In this document: positions 26,816-37,154 of the stretch, in pieces
Layout: each line of letters starts with the position of its first letter
Position numbering within the stretch: the first letter of the stretch is position 1
Source: Mycobacterium simiae
GTDB lineage: Bacteria; Actinomycetota; Actinomycetes; Mycobacteriales; Mycobacteriaceae
Assembly: GCF_010727605.1 (NCBI RefSeq)
Contig: NZ_AP022568.1
Coordinates: 2,108,001 to 2,172,000, forward strand
Length of the DNA stretch: 64,000 bases
Reading direction: 5' to 3'
Notes under the pieces: model-generated
Seen by the model: the letters and a program-made list of their open reading frames with translations, nothing else
Databases searched by the model: none
What the model was told of the DNA's origin: nothing
Made by a program: the position numbers and the translations under genes

Positions 26816-27724
26816 ATGACCACTCTGGAAATCCTGCGCACTGGACCGCTCGCCGTCGTCCAGGACCTGGGCCGGGTGGGCCAGGCCCACCTCGGCGTCG
26901 GCCGGTCCGGCGCCGCCGACCGCCGCGCGCACAAGCTGGCCAACCGGCTGGTCGCCAATCCCGACGACCGCGCCACCATCGAAGTGACGTTCGGCGGTTT
27001 CGCCGCCCGGGTACGCGGCGGCGACCTCGACATCGCGGTGACTGGCGCCGATACCGACCCGTCCGTCAACGGAATCAAGTTCGGCACCAACAGCATTCAC
27101 CACGTCCGAGACGGCGACGTGATTTCGCTGGGCACTCCGAGCGCGGGTTTGCGAACCTATCTGGCGGTGCGCGGCGGTTTCTGCGTAGAACCGGTGCTCG
27201 GCTCGCGAAGCTACGACGTGATGGCAGCGATCGGCCCCGCGCCGCTCTCACCCGGTGACCAGGTACCGGTCGGCGCGCACACCGACCAGTACCCCGAGCT
27301 CGATCAGGCGCCCGTGGCGGCCATCACCGGCGAGACCGTAGAGCTGCTGGTCGTGCCGGGACCACGCGACGACTGGTTCGTCGATCCCGACGTCCTGGTG
27401 CACACTGTCTGGACGGCATCCGACCGCAGTGACCGGGTCGGGATGCGGTTGGTGGGCCGCCCTCTGCAATACCGTGCCCCGGATCGGCAGCTGCCCAGCG
27501 AAGGCACCACCCGAGGTGCAATCCAGGTGCCGCCCAACGGATTACCGGTAATCCTGGGCCCAGATCACCCGATCACGGGCGGCTACCCCGTCATCGGCGT
27601 GGTAATCGACGAGGACGTCGACAAGGTCGCCCAGGTGCGCGCGGGCCAGCACGTGCGGCTGCACTGGGCGCGGCCGCGCAGCCCGTTCGGAGCCCATGCT
27701 CACGCGGGCGCGGCACTCTCCTGA
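26816..27724 (+). CDS. pxpC: 5-oxoprolinase subunit PxpC / allophanate hydrolase subunit 2-like
   Basis: Partner of the upstream gene, 302 residues from ATG 26816 with a clear RBS (GGAGGAAAC). Typical family segments are [20 protein letters not shown] near the N-terminus and [17 protein letters not shown] and [15 protein letters not shown] in the C-terminal half. It should form the PxpBC part of 5-oxoprolinase in the cytosol. Confidence 0.88.
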   Translation: MTTLEILRTGPLAVVQDLGRVGQAHLGVGRSGAADRRAHKLANRLVANPDDRATIEVTFGGFAARVRGGDLDIAVTGADTDPSVNGIKFGTNSIHHVRDGDVISLGTPSAGLRTYLAVRGGFCVEPVLGSRSYDVMAAIGPAPLSPGDQVPVGAHTDQYPELDQAPVAAITGETVELLVVPGPRDDWFVDPDVLVHTVWTASDRSDRVGMRLVGRPLQYRAPDRQLPSEGTTRGAIQVPPNGLPVILGPDHPITGGYPVIGVVIDEDVDKVAQVRAGQHVRLHWARPRSPFGAHAHAGAALS

Positions 27725-27749
27725 TGCGGGCGCGGCGATAAGACGGTAG

Positions 27750-28304
<555 letters not shown>

Positions 28305-28543
28305 CCCGGGTATGATCGAAATACCCGTATTTGCACGGTGATTCGTCACATCACCGTCGAGTACGCGGTGAGTCGCCGACGCAGCCGGTCACGCTCTTGT
28401 GGTGTGCGACACATCGGTTGAGCGCCCTCACATAGCTACCGCGGGGCGGGTGAGCGGAAATTCACGCCCGGGTCACTGCGGGCAGCGCCCGGGCAACAAA
28501 GGATTCCTACCGTGATCGCAAGAGCGATGACGATTGGAGTCCC

Positions 28544-29950
28544 ATGAAAATCTCGCTGGGCCGTTCGCATGTCCTTTCGGACTGGGACCCCGAAGACACC
28601 GCGGCCTGGGAAGCCGGCAACAACAAGATTGCCCGCCGCAACCTGATCTGGTCGGTGTTCGCCGAACACATCGGTTTCTCGATCTGGTCGATCTGGTCGG
28701 TGATGGTCTTGTTCATGCCGGCGTCGGTGTACGGCTTCTCCGCCAGCGACAAGTTCTTGCTGGGCGCCATCGCAACATTCGTCGGTGCCTGCCTGCGCTT
28801 CCCGTACACCTTTGCCACCGCGAAATTCGGCGGCCGCAACTGGACAGTGTTCTCGGCGCTGGTGCTGCTGATCCCGACCGTCGGCACCATCGGACTGCTG
28901 GCCCATCCCGGTCTGCCGCTGTGGCCGTATCTGATCTGCGCCGCGCTGGCCGGCTTGGGCGGCGGCAATTTTGCGTCGTCGATGACGAACATCAACGCGT
29001 TCTACCCGCAGCGGCTGAAGGGCTGGGCGCTGGCAGTCAACGCCGGCGGCGGCAACCTCGGTGTGCCGCTGATCCAATTGGTCGGACTGCTGGTGATCGC
29101 GGCCGCGGGCGCCCGCCAGCCATACTGGGTGTGCGCGATTTATCTTGTGCTGCTGGCGATTGCGGGCGTTGGCGCGGCACTGTACATGGACAACCTGCCG
29201 CAATACCGGATCGAGATGGACACCATGCGGGCGGTGCTGCGCGAGCGGCACAGTTGGGTGATCGCGCTGCTTTACATCGGTACCTTCGGCTCATTCATCG
29301 GCTTCTCGTTCGCGTTCGGTCAAGTGCTGCAGATGAACTTCATCGCCGGCGGCGAGAACACGGCGCAGGCGTCGCTGCACGCCGCGCAGATCGCCTTTCT
29401 GGGCCCGCTGTTGGGGTCACTGTCGCGCGTGTACGGCGGTAGGCTGGCCGACCGGATCGGCGGTGGCCGGGTCACACTTGCCGTCTTCTGCTCGATGATC
29501 CTCGCCGCTGGAATACTCATCGCCGCAAGCACTTTCGGCGGCCACGGGTCCGGAAGGACACCACCGGCGACAATGGTCGGATACGTAATCGGATTTGTGG
29601 CACTGTTCATCTTGTCCGGCATCGGCAACGGCTCGGTGTACAAGATGATCCCGTCGATCTTCGAGGCGCGCAGCCACTCGCTGCAGATCGGCGAGGCACA
29701 GCGTCGGCAGTGGTCACGTTCCATGTCCGGCGCGCTGATCGGCGTGGCCGGCGCGATCGGCGCCCTGGGCGGGGTGGGCGTCAACCTGGCGCTGCGCCAG
29801 TCGTATCTGCACAGCGGCGCCGCGACGTCGGCGTTCTGGGCCTTCATGTTGTGCTACGTCGCGGCCGCGGTCCTGACGTGGGCGGTGTACATCCGCCGCC
29901 CGGTCGAGGTGGTCACACCGACCGAGGCCGCAGCGTTGGCTCACGTATAG
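28544..29950 (+). CDS. narK3: Nitrate/nitrite transporter, NarK3-like (copy 1)
   Basis: Major-facilitator (NNP family) transporter of 468 residues with about 12 transmembrane helices. Nitrate-signature regions are GLGGGNFASSMTNINAFYP and NAGGGNLGVP in the first half and GSVYKMIP with RSMSGALIGVAGAIGALGGV in the second. ATG 28544 follows GGAGTCCC. The N-terminus SDWDPEDTAAWEAGNNKIAR is nearly repeated in the next transporter, so the two are tandem duplicates. The 239 nt upstream (28305-28543) hold no gene. Confidence 0.92.
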   Translation: MKISLGRSHVLSDWDPEDTAAWEAGNNKIARRNLIWSVFAEHIGFSIWSIWSVMVLFMPASVYGFSASDKFLLGAIATFVGACLRFPYTFATAKFGGRNWTVFSALVLLIPTVGTIGLLAHPGLPLWPYLICAALAGLGGGNFASSMTNINAFYPQRLKGWALAVNAGGGNLGVPLIQLVGLLVIAAAGARQPYWVCAIYLVLLAIAGVGAALYMDNLPQYRIEMDTMRAVLRERHSWVIALLYIGTFGSFIGFSFAFGQVLQMNFIAGGENTAQASLHAAQIAFLGPLLGSLSRVYGGRLADRIGGGRVTLAVFCSMILAAGILIAASTFGGHGSGRTPPATMVGYVIGFVALFILSGIGNGSVYKMIPSIFEARSHSLQIGEAQRRQWSRSMSGALIGVAGAIGALGGVGVNLALRQSYLHSGAATSAFWAFMLCYVAAAVLTWAVYIRRPVEVVTPTEAAALAHV

Positions 29951-30382
29951 CACAACGTGGGATATCAATTCGATGACATTCGATGACTTCAACGACGAAG
30001 GCCTCTTCTGACGCGAAATGTATTGCACCTCACTTTGATTTTCACGGCCCCAGTGTGCAGTCGCTCACTACTTCGTCTTGGGCTGCCCCTAACGTCTGTC
30101 GCACCCGGTCTGAGCTGTGGCTTTCCGGCAGCAAATGCTGCTCAGGTTTTTGCCAGTTAACTAGGATTCAACTTACAGGGGAAATAGGCGGAAATGAGTT
30201 GACGGAGTTCGGCTCGGAATGTGAGCATCGGAAGAACATGCGGCAGGCCTTTCAATTCAGGGCGGCCACAACGGGATTCAGAGGCATTCAGAGTCAGACT
30301 CACCGCAGCTCTTCCCGTGCTGGGTGGAGCTGTTTGACGCGCAGACGATTCGACCGCTCCGTCCACGAAAGGTACAGATCGC
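29951..30382. other. Intergenic region between the two narK copies, no gene seen
   Basis: 432 nt with no supported coding frame. It contains a perfect tandem 10-bp repeat ATTCGATGAC (29968-29987) and is less GC-rich than its surroundings near 30000-30200. It probably holds the promoter of the second transporter operon; a GlnR- or NnaR-type site could be sought here, but I could not define one with confidence. Confidence 0.5.
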
Positions 30383-31780
30383 ATGGGCCGTAAGCACCGG
30401 ATCACGGACTGGAATCCCGAGGATTCCGTCGCCTGGGAAGCCGGCAACAACAAGATCGCCCGCCGCAATCTGCTGTGCACCATCGCGTGTGATCATGTCG
30501 CCTTCTCGATCTGGACCCTGTGGTCAGTGATGGCGCTGTTCATGCCGGTGTCGGTGTACGGCTTCGACGCCAGCGACAAGCTACTGTTGGGCGCCGTCGC
30601 AACCCTGGTCGGCGGCTGCGCCCGAATCTTCTACACCCTGGGCATCGCAAGATTCGGTGGCCGCAACTGGACCATGTTCTCCGCGTTCGTGTTACTGATC
30701 CCGACGGTGGGCACCATCGCGTTGTTGGCCAACCCCGGGCTACCGTTGTGGCCGTATCTGGCATGCGCCGCCCTCACCGGGCTCGGCGGCGGCAACTACG
30801 CCGCGTCGCTGGCCAATGTCAACGCCTTCTACCCGCAGCGACTCAAGGGCACCGCGCTGGCTTTGAACGCCGGCATCGGAAACCTTGGCGTCGCGGGAAT
30901 CCAATTGGTCGGCTTGCTGGCCCTGGCCACCGCGGGACACCAAGCCCCCTACTGGGTATGCGCCGGCTACCTGGTCTTGCTGGCCGTCGTCGGTATCGCC
31001 GCGGCGCTGTTCATGGATAACCTCGAGCACGGCATCGAGCTCAACCACATGCGCTCGATTTTGTTCGAACGCGACACCTGGTTGATTTCGCTGCTCTACA
31101 TCTGCACCTTCGGCTCCTGGATCGGGTTCTCGTTCGCCTTCGGCCAGGTGTTGCAGGTGAACTTTCAGGCCAACGGCCAAAGCGCTGCCGTCGCGTCGCT
31201 GCACGCGGCCGAAATCGCCTTCGTCGGACCGCTGTTCGGTTCGCTGTCGCGGATTTACGGTGGCCGGCTGGCGGACCGCCGCGGTGGCAGCAGAGTGACC
31301 CTAGGCGTCCTCTCCGGCATGATTGCGGCGGCCGGGCTGCTGGTGGGCCTCAGCATGATCGACGATCGCCACGGCGGCACCACATCCATCGCCCTGGTCG
31401 GCTCCGTCGCCGGCTTCCTGGCGCTATTCGTCTTGTCCGGCATGGGCAATGGATCGGTGTTCAAATTGATTCCCTCTGTCTTCGAGGCGCGCAGCCGTTC
31501 CCTGGATGTCAGTGAGGCCGAACGCCGACGCTGGTCGCGGGCGAAATCCGGATCGCTGATCGGGATCTGCTCGGCGGTCGGGGCGCTCGGGGGCGTCGCC
31601 ATCAACCTGGCGCTGCGCCAGTCCTACCTGCATAGCGGGACCGAAACGTCGGCCTACTGGTTGTTTCTGGCCTCCTACATTGTGGCCGCGACGCTGACCT
31701 GGGCGGTGTATGTGCGCCGCCCAGCGGGGGCGCCGAGCACGAAAAACCCGGTCCTCGACGCCGAACCGGCGCGAGTGTGA
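30383..31780 (+). CDS. Nitrate/nitrite transporter, NarK-like (copy 2)
   Basis: Second NNP-family transporter, 465 residues, collinear with copy 1 throughout (TDWNPEDSVAWEAGNNKIAR; GLGGGNYAASLANVNAFYP; GSVFKLIPSVFEARS). ATG 30383 has AAAGG upstream. Its stop overlaps the start of the NnaR-type regulator, so it is the first gene of a narK-nnaR-chelatase operon. H37Rv has, from memory, a single narK3 here. Confidence 0.92.
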   Translation: MGRKHRITDWNPEDSVAWEAGNNKIARRNLLCTIACDHVAFSIWTLWSVMALFMPVSVYGFDASDKLLLGAVATLVGGCARIFYTLGIARFGGRNWTMFSAFVLLIPTVGTIALLANPGLPLWPYLACAALTGLGGGNYAASLANVNAFYPQRLKGTALALNAGIGNLGVAGIQLVGLLALATAGHQAPYWVCAGYLVLLAVVGIAAALFMDNLEHGIELNHMRSILFERDTWLISLLYICTFGSWIGFSFAFGQVLQVNFQANGQSAAVASLHAAEIAFVGPLFGSLSRIYGGRLADRRGGSRVTLGVLSGMIAAAGLLVGLSMIDDRHGGTTSIALVGSVAGFLALFVLSGMGNGSVFKLIPSVFEARSRSLDVSEAERRRWSRAKSGSLIGICSAVGALGGVAINLALRQSYLHSGTETSAYWLFLASYIVAATLTWAVYVRRPAGAPSTKNPVLDAEPARV

Positions 31781-33003
31781 TGACCACCGCAACGCGAGCA
31801 ATGCGTCAGCAATCGCCGGGTAACACCGCCGAAACGTCGCGAGCCTACACAGGTCGTATGGACCGGCCCGACTCGGCACCGCTCACCGGTTACCGGGTAG
31901 CGGTGACGTCTTCGCGCCGGTCGGAAGAGCTGTGTGCGTTGTTGAGCCGGCAAGGCGCCGAAGTCTCCAGCGCCGCCGCGATCAATATGATCGCGTTGCC
32001 CGAAGATGAAGAGTTACAAAGCACTACCGAAGCCGTCATCGAGAATCCTCCCGATATTTTGGTGGCCCACACCGGCATCGGCTTCCGCGGCTGGGTGGCC
32101 GCCGCTGAGGGCTGGGGACTAGCCAACCAACTGATCACCTCGTTGTCCAAGGCGCGCGTGCTGGCGCGGGGTCCGAAGGCGACCGGCGCTCTGCGTGCCG
32201 CCGGCCTGCACGAGGAGTGGTCGCCCAAATCTGAATCCTCCCAAGAGCTGCTCCGGTACCTTCTCGAGTCCGGCGTGTCCGGCAAGCGGATCGCGGTCCA
32301 GCTGCACGGCGCTGCCGATGCGTGGGATCCATTCCCGGAATTCATCGGCGGGCTGCGCGCCGCGGGTGCCGACGTGGTGCCCATCCGGGTGTATCGGTGG
32401 AAGTCCACCCCGATGGGCGGCAACTTCGATCAACTGGTGGCCGGCATCGCCCGCCGGCAATTCGATGCGGTCAGCTTTACCTCGGCGCCCGCCGCGGCGG
32501 CGGTCCTGGAACGCAGCCGCGACTTGAACATCGAGGGCCAGGTGATCGAGGCGCTACGCACCGAGGTGCACGCGATGTGCGTCGGCCCGGTGACGGCGCA
32601 GCCACTGCACCGCAAGGGAATTCCGACCTCGGCGCCGGAACGAATGCGGTTGGGTGCCTTGGCCCGTCACATCGCCCAGAAGCTTCCGCTGTTGGGATCA
32701 TCGACCGTGCGGGCCGCCGGTCACGTGGTCGAGATCCGCGGCAACTGCGTCCTCGTCGACGGGTCGGTGCAATCGCTGTCCGGATCGGGGATGGCGGTGC
32801 TGCGCGCGCTGGCCCAGCGCCCCGGTGACGTCGTTGCCCGCGGCGACCTGTTACGGGTGCTGCCGGGCAACAGCAACGATCCGCACGCGGTGGACACCGC
32901 GGTATTGCGCCTGCGAACAGCGTTGGGCGACAAGAACATTGTCGCGACGGTCGTCAAGCGCGGCTACCGGCTGGCAATCGATGAGCAGGCAGGTGTGTCG
33001 TGA
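31777..33003 (+). CDS. nnaR: NnaR-type nitrate/nitrite regulator (HemD-like + winged helix)
   Basis: Two-domain protein of 408 residues. The N-terminal half (about 35-275) resembles uroporphyrinogen-III synthase; the C-terminal part (about 320-400: SGMAVLRALAQRPGDVVARG to VVKRGYRLA) is an OmpR/PhoB-type winged helix. This architecture is that of NnaR, which in M. smegmatis co-activates nitrate and nitrite assimilation genes with GlnR. Older annotation calls it a HemD homologue. GTG 31777 or ATG 31780 overlaps the transporter stop; the 3' end overlaps the next gene by 4 nt. Context with narK and nirBD supports the regulator assignment. Confidence 0.87.
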   Translation: MMTTATRAMRQQSPGNTAETSRAYTGRMDRPDSAPLTGYRVAVTSSRRSEELCALLSRQGAEVSSAAAINMIALPEDEELQSTTEAVIENPPDILVAHTGIGFRGWVAAAEGWGLANQLITSLSKARVLARGPKATGALRAAGLHEEWSPKSESSQELLRYLLESGVSGKRIAVQLHGAADAWDPFPEFIGGLRAAGADVVPIRVYRWKSTPMGGNFDQLVAGIARRQFDAVSFTSAPAAAAVLERSRDLNIEGQVIEALRTEVHAMCVGPVTAQPLHRKGIPTSAPERMRLGALARHIAQKLPLLGSSTVRAAGHVVEIRGNCVLVDGSVQSLSGSGMAVLRALAQRPGDVVARGDLLRVLPGNSNDPHAVDTAVLRLRTALGDKNIVATVVKRGYRLAIDEQAGVS

Positions 33004-33737
33004 GCCTGATCCTCGCCGCGCACGGGACCCGTCGGCCGGGTGGCGTTGCGATGATCGGCGATCTGGCCGCGCGGGTGAGCGGTCTACTGGGCAAAACGGT
33101 GCGCGTCGCCTTCGTCGACGTCCTGGGGCCCACCCCCAGTGAGGTACTTTCCGCCGCCGGCGGCCAGCGAGCCATCGTGGTCCCGGCGTTCCTATCCCGC
33201 GGTTACCACGTGCGCACCGACGTGCCCAATCACGTCGTGGCCAGCGGACATCCGGATGTCGTCGTCACCGCGGCGCTGGGGCCAGGCGGCGAGATCGCTC
33301 GTATTGTCGCAGATCAATTAGTTCAATCCGGTTGGCGTCCAGGAGATTCGGTGATCATCGGGGCCGCGGGTACATCGGATCCAATCGCCTACAGCGACCT
33401 GCACACCACCGCCACGCTGCTCTCCGCGCTGACTGGATCGCGGGTGACGCTGGGCTTCGCGGCCACCGGCGAGCCGGATATCCACCAGGCCGTGGTGATG
33501 GCCCGGGCCGAGGGCGCACGCCGCGTCGTGATCGCCTCTTACCTGCTTGCCGACGGCCTGTTCCAGGAGCGGCTCGAGGACTCCGGTGCCGACGTGGTCA
33601 GCCGGCCGTTGGGGACGCATCCCCGGCTGTCTGGGCTCATCGCGAACCGGTTCCGCCGAGCGGTGCCGGTGGCGGCCCGGCACCCGATGCGCCACTACCG
33701 GCTGGGCGCGCCGACACGGGTAAAGCTTGATCTTTGA
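33000..33737 (+). CDS. Sirohydrochlorin chelatase (CbiX/SirB-like, Rv0259c-like)
   Basis: Probable sirohydrochlorin ferrochelatase, completing siroheme, the cofactor of NirB. The 245 residues start at GTG 33000 (SLILAAHGTRRPGG), with metal-binding His8 in AAHGTR and a second His in YHVRTDVP. The two halves of the protein resemble each other, as in long CbiX forms. The GTGA overlap with nnaR implies translational coupling. Confidence 0.88.
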   Translation: MSLILAAHGTRRPGGVAMIGDLAARVSGLLGKTVRVAFVDVLGPTPSEVLSAAGGQRAIVVPAFLSRGYHVRTDVPNHVVASGHPDVVVTAALGPGGEIARIVADQLVQSGWRPGDSVIIGAAGTSDPIAYSDLHTTATLLSALTGSRVTLGFAATGEPDIHQAVVMARAEGARRVVIASYLLADGLFQERLEDSGADVVSRPLGTHPRLSGLIANRFRRAVPVAARHPMRHYRLGAPTRVKLDL

Positions 33738-33761
33738 TCGCTCACGGGTGATCCTGGCAAC

Positions 33762-34211
33762 ATGCCCCGTCGCGAAGAGCCATCGCGTGGGCTCCTTGAT
33801 CCGGTAGCGAAGATGCTGCGGTTGCCGTTCGGCACACCGGAATTCATCGATCGCATCATCACCGGTGGGGTCAACCAGGTCGGCCGCCGAACCTTGTACA
33901 TGCTGATCACCACGTGGGACGCCGCCGGCGGCGGTCCCTTTGCGGCCAGCGCTATCGCTTCCACCGGGATGGCGAAGACCGCGGAGATCGTGCAAAGTGC
34001 CTTCATTGGGCCGATTTTCGGTCCGATGCTGAAAATGCTAGGCGCGGACAAGGCCGCGGTGCGTGCGTCGTTGTGCGCTTCGCAGTTGGTCGGCCTCGGC
34101 ATCATGCGCTACGGCGTGCGCTCCGAGCCGCTGCACTCCATGTCGGTGGATGCGCTCGTCGACGCGATTGGGCCGACGATGCAGCGGTACCTGGTCGGCG
34201 AGATCGACTAG
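33762..34211 (+). CDS. TetR C-terminal-domain-like protein without HTH (Rv0258c-like)
   Basis: The 149-residue protein of unknown role resembles the ligand-binding half of a TetR regulator, especially KAAVRASLCASQLVGLGIMR and the end of the chain (VDALVDAIGPTMQRYLVGE). No helix-turn-helix is present at its N-terminus. ATG 33762 lies 24 nt after the chelatase. Its stop overlaps the nirD stop by 4 nt (CTAG) in convergent orientation. It could be a stable relic or a ligand-sensing partner; the same short form is, as I recall, kept in M. tuberculosis. Confidence 0.7.
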   Translation: MPRREEPSRGLLDPVAKMLRLPFGTPEFIDRIITGGVNQVGRRTLYMLITTWDAAGGGPFAASAIASTGMAKTAEIVQSAFIGPIFGPMLKMLGADKAAVRASLCASQLVGLGIMRYGVRSEPLHSMSVDALVDAIGPTMQRYLVGEID

Positions 34212-34564
34212 CCGGCCAGACGCCCGATCTGGACCTGTCGCTCGTCGGTGAGACGCACCTGGTACACGGGCACCGACACCCGCGGGTCGTCCAGGCAGTA
34301 ACCGTCCTCGAGTGCGAACGCCTGCTTGAGGATTGGCGATTGCACGGTGGCGCGCCCAGCGCGGTCACCGACGATGCCGCGGGAAAGCACGGCCGCACCG
34401 GAGAACGGGTCGATGTTTCCGATCGCATGCAGGGATCCGTCGTCCAAACGGAACAGCGCCGCCTGCGAGCCGTCATCGAGCAGCACGCCCACTCCGCGTC
34501 CCGGGATGAGGTGGTCGTAGGAGCACGCGGTGGTCCACACCTGAACGTCGTTGAGAAGTGTCAT
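34208..34564 (-). CDS. nirD: NirD, assimilatory nitrite reductase small subunit
   Basis: Rieske-fold small subunit of NADH-dependent nitrite reductase, 118 residues from ATG 34564. The Cys-x-His pairs of true Rieske clusters are absent, as in other NirD proteins, so it is structural rather than electron-carrying by a 2Fe-2S centre. It follows nirB by 22 nt. Confidence 0.92.
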   Translation of the reverse strand: MTLLNDVQVWTTACSYDHLIPGRGVGVLLDDGSQAALFRLDDGSLHAIGNIDPFSGAAVLSRGIVGDRAGRATVQSPILKQAFALEDGYCLDDPRVSVPVYQVRLTDERQVQIGRLAG

Positions 34565-34586
34565 GATCGCTCTTGTCCTCCAGCCT

Positions 34587-37154
34587 CTAGGAACGGACCC
34601 GCGGCATCCCGATCGACACCGGAATTTTGCGGCCGGCGTGCTCGGTGAATGTCACGGTCGAATCGATTGCGTCCGGCGCGTTGACGAAAGAGACAAACCG
34701 CGAGAGCTTGTCGGGATCCTCAAGCACGCCCTTCCACTCGCACTCGTAGTTCTGCACATGCCGCTCCATTGCGGCCTCGAATTCCTGGGCCAGACCCAGG
34801 GAGTCCGCACAGACGACCTCGCGGACATGATCGAGGCCGCCGTCCAGGGATTCGACCCACGGCGCGGTGCGCTGTAGCCGATCCGCGGTGCGGATGTAGT
34901 ACATGAGGAACCGGTCGATGTAGCGCACCAGCGTCTCGGTGTCGAGATCGCTGGCCAGCAACTGGGCGTGCTTGGGCGTCATGCCGCCGTTGCCGCCGAC
35001 GTAGAGGTTCCAACCCTTTTCGGTCGCGATGACACCGACGTCCTTGCTACGCGCCTCGGCGCACTCCCGGGCGCAGCCCGAGACGCCCATTTTCAATTTG
35101 TGCGGTGCGCGCAGGCCCCGGTAGCGCAGTTCCAGGTCGATGGCCAGCTGCACCGAGTCCTGCTGCCCGTAGCGGCACCAATCGGTGCCGACGCAGCTTT
35201 TCACCGTGCGCAACGCCTTGCCGTACGCGTGGCCGGACTCCATGCCGCCGTCGACCAGCCGTTTCCAGATTTGCGGCAGCTGGTCCACGCGGGCCCCGAA
35301 CATGTCGATGCGCTGACCGCCGGTGATCTTCGTGTAAAGCCCGAAGTCCTGCGCGATCTGGCCAATCAGGATCAGGTGCTCGGGCTTGATGTCGCCGCCG
35401 GGCACTCGCGGCACCACAGAGTAGCTGCCGTTCTTCTGGATGTTGGCCAGGAAGTGATCGTTGGAATCCTGCAGTGCGGCCTGCTCGCCGTCGAGAATGT
35501 GGTCGGAGCCGGTCGAGGCGAGGATCGAGGCGACCACGGGTTTGCAAATGTCGCAACCCTTTCCGCGACCGAACCGCTCCAGCAGGCCGCTGAACGTCCG
35601 GATCTCGGTGGCGGAGATGATCTCGAAGAGTTCCGCGCGCGACTGGCTGAAGTGCTCACACAGCGCCTTGGACTGTTCGACGCCCTCGGCTTCCAACAGC
35701 TGCTTGAGCAGGGGCACACAGGATCCGCACGAGGTTCCCGCCGCCGTGCACGACTTCAGCGACGGAACGTCGCCACAGCCGTCGGCGATGGCACATTTGA
35801 GATCGCCCTTGGTCACGTTGTTGCACGAGCAGATCTGCGCGGAGTCCGGGAGCGCCCCGACGCCCAAAGCCGAGGCACCGCTGCCGGATTGCTCTGGCGC
35901 GATCAGGGCGAGCGGGTCGCCGGGCAGCTGGCTGCCGACCATGGGCCGCAAGACGCCATAGTTGGACGCGTCGCCGACCAGCACGCCGCCGAGCAACGTC
36001 TTGGCGTCGTCGGAGAGCACCAGCTTGGCGTAGGTCCGATTGACGGCGTCGTTGACCGCGACCTCGAGGCAGTTCTCGGTGGTGCCCATCGCGTCGCCGA
36101 AGCTTGCGACGTCCACGCCGAGCAGTTTGAGCTTGGTGGACAGATCCGCCTCGGGGAACTCCGCGGTGCCCCCGAGTAGCCGGTCCACCACCACCTCGGC
36201 CGAGGTGTAGCCCGGTCCGACCAGGCCGTAGCAGCGTCCGTCGATCGCGGCTACCTCACCGATGGCATAGATATCGGGATCGCTTGTCCGGCACGACAGA
36301 TCGGTGAGAACGCCGCCGCGCTCACCGAGGGTCAGCCCTGCCGCCGCGGCCAGCTCGTCGCGTGGTCGGATCCCGGCGGCGAAGATCACCGCGCCGGCGT
36401 CGATTTCCTCGCCGTCGGTCAGCCGCACCCGGGTCGACGCCGAACCGTCGGGGCCTTCGACGATTTCGATCGATTCGGTACCGGTGCCGACATGCACCGA
36501 GATGCCCAGCTCCGCGACCATCCTGGCCAGCAGCGCTCCCCCGGCCTCGTCGATTTGCTGGGCCATCAGTCGGGGCATCATCTCGATGACGTGGGTCTGC
36601 AATCCGAACTGCCGCAACGCGTTGGCGGCTTCCAGGCCGAGCAGGCCACCCCCGATCACCACTCCCGCCGAATTGTGACCGGCCGCCCGCGCTGCCTCGG
36701 CGGCGGCGCGGATCTTGTCGAGGTCGTCCAGGGTTCGGTACACGTGGCATGTGGGCAGGTCGTGACCGGGCACCGGCGGGACAAAGGCGTACGAGCCGGT
36801 CGCCAGGACCAGCGTGTCGTAGTCGTAGCGCTGGCCGTCGGCAGTCACCACCGACTTTGTCGCACGGTCGATTTCGCTGACGCGCGAGTTCAGCAGCAGC
36901 TGCACCCGCTCGTCGCCGACGTAGTCGTTGCCGGGCAAGGCCAACAGCGTGCGGTCCCAGGTTTCGGTGTAGGAGGTCAGTCCGACGCGGTCGTAGGCGG
37001 CATCGGCTTCCTCGGCCAAAACGGTGATACGCCAAGCACCCTCGGCGTCACGGGCACGTAGGGCCTCGACCAATCGGTGGCCGACCATGCCATGCCCGAC
37101 CACCACCAAGTGACGTGCAGCACACTGCTCCCGCGTCTGGGGTGTTGGGGTCAT
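34587..37154 (-). CDS. nirB: NirB, assimilatory nitrite reductase large subunit
   Basis: Cytosolic NADH-nitrite reductase reducing nitrite to ammonium, 855 residues. Domains in order: FAD-binding (VVGHGMVGHRLVEAL near 20), NAD-binding (GVVIGGGLLGLEAANAL near 165), BFD-like 2Fe-2S region (ICSCNN near 442 and CGSCVPLL near 480, with a second CDICKP near 535), and the siroheme/4Fe-4S sulfite-reductase fold with CVGTDWC near 655 and GCAREC near 695. It is transcribed divergently from hsp20 and forms nirBD; the siroheme chelatase is encoded nearby. Confidence 0.95.
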   Translation of the reverse strand: MTPTPQTREQCAARHLVVVGHGMVGHRLVEALRARDAEGAWRITVLAEEADAAYDRVGLTSYTETWDRTLLALPGNDYVGDERVQLLLNSRVSEIDRATKSVVTADGQRYDYDTLVLATGSYAFVPPVPGHDLPTCHVYRTLDDLDKIRAAAEAARAAGHNSAGVVIGGGLLGLEAANALRQFGLQTHVIEMMPRLMAQQIDEAGGALLARMVAELGISVHVGTGTESIEIVEGPDGSASTRVRLTDGEEIDAGAVIFAAGIRPRDELAAAAGLTLGERGGVLTDLSCRTSDPDIYAIGEVAAIDGRCYGLVGPGYTSAEVVVDRLLGGTAEFPEADLSTKLKLLGVDVASFGDAMGTTENCLEVAVNDAVNRTYAKLVLSDDAKTLLGGVLVGDASNYGVLRPMVGSQLPGDPLALIAPEQSGSGASALGVGALPDSAQICSCNNVTKGDLKCAIADGCGDVPSLKSCTAAGTSCGSCVPLLKQLLEAEGVEQSKALCEHFSQSRAELFEIISATEIRTFSGLLERFGRGKGCDICKPVVASILASTGSDHILDGEQAALQDSNDHFLANIQKNGSYSVVPRVPGGDIKPEHLILIGQIAQDFGLYTKITGGQRIDMFGARVDQLPQIWKRLVDGGMESGHAYGKALRTVKSCVGTDWCRYGQQDSVQLAIDLELRYRGLRAPHKLKMGVSGCARECAEARSKDVGVIATEKGWNLYVGGNGGMTPKHAQLLASDLDTETLVRYIDRFLMYYIRTADRLQRTAPWVESLDGGLDHVREVVCADSLGLAQEFEAAMERHVQNYECEWKGVLEDPDKLSRFVSFVNAPDAIDSTVTFTEHAGRKIPVSIGMPRVRS

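Noticed and set aside
28305..28543. GlnR or NnaR binding site upstream of the first narK
   Set aside because: Several GTNAC-like pieces occur, but no pair with convincing spacing could be defined by eye.
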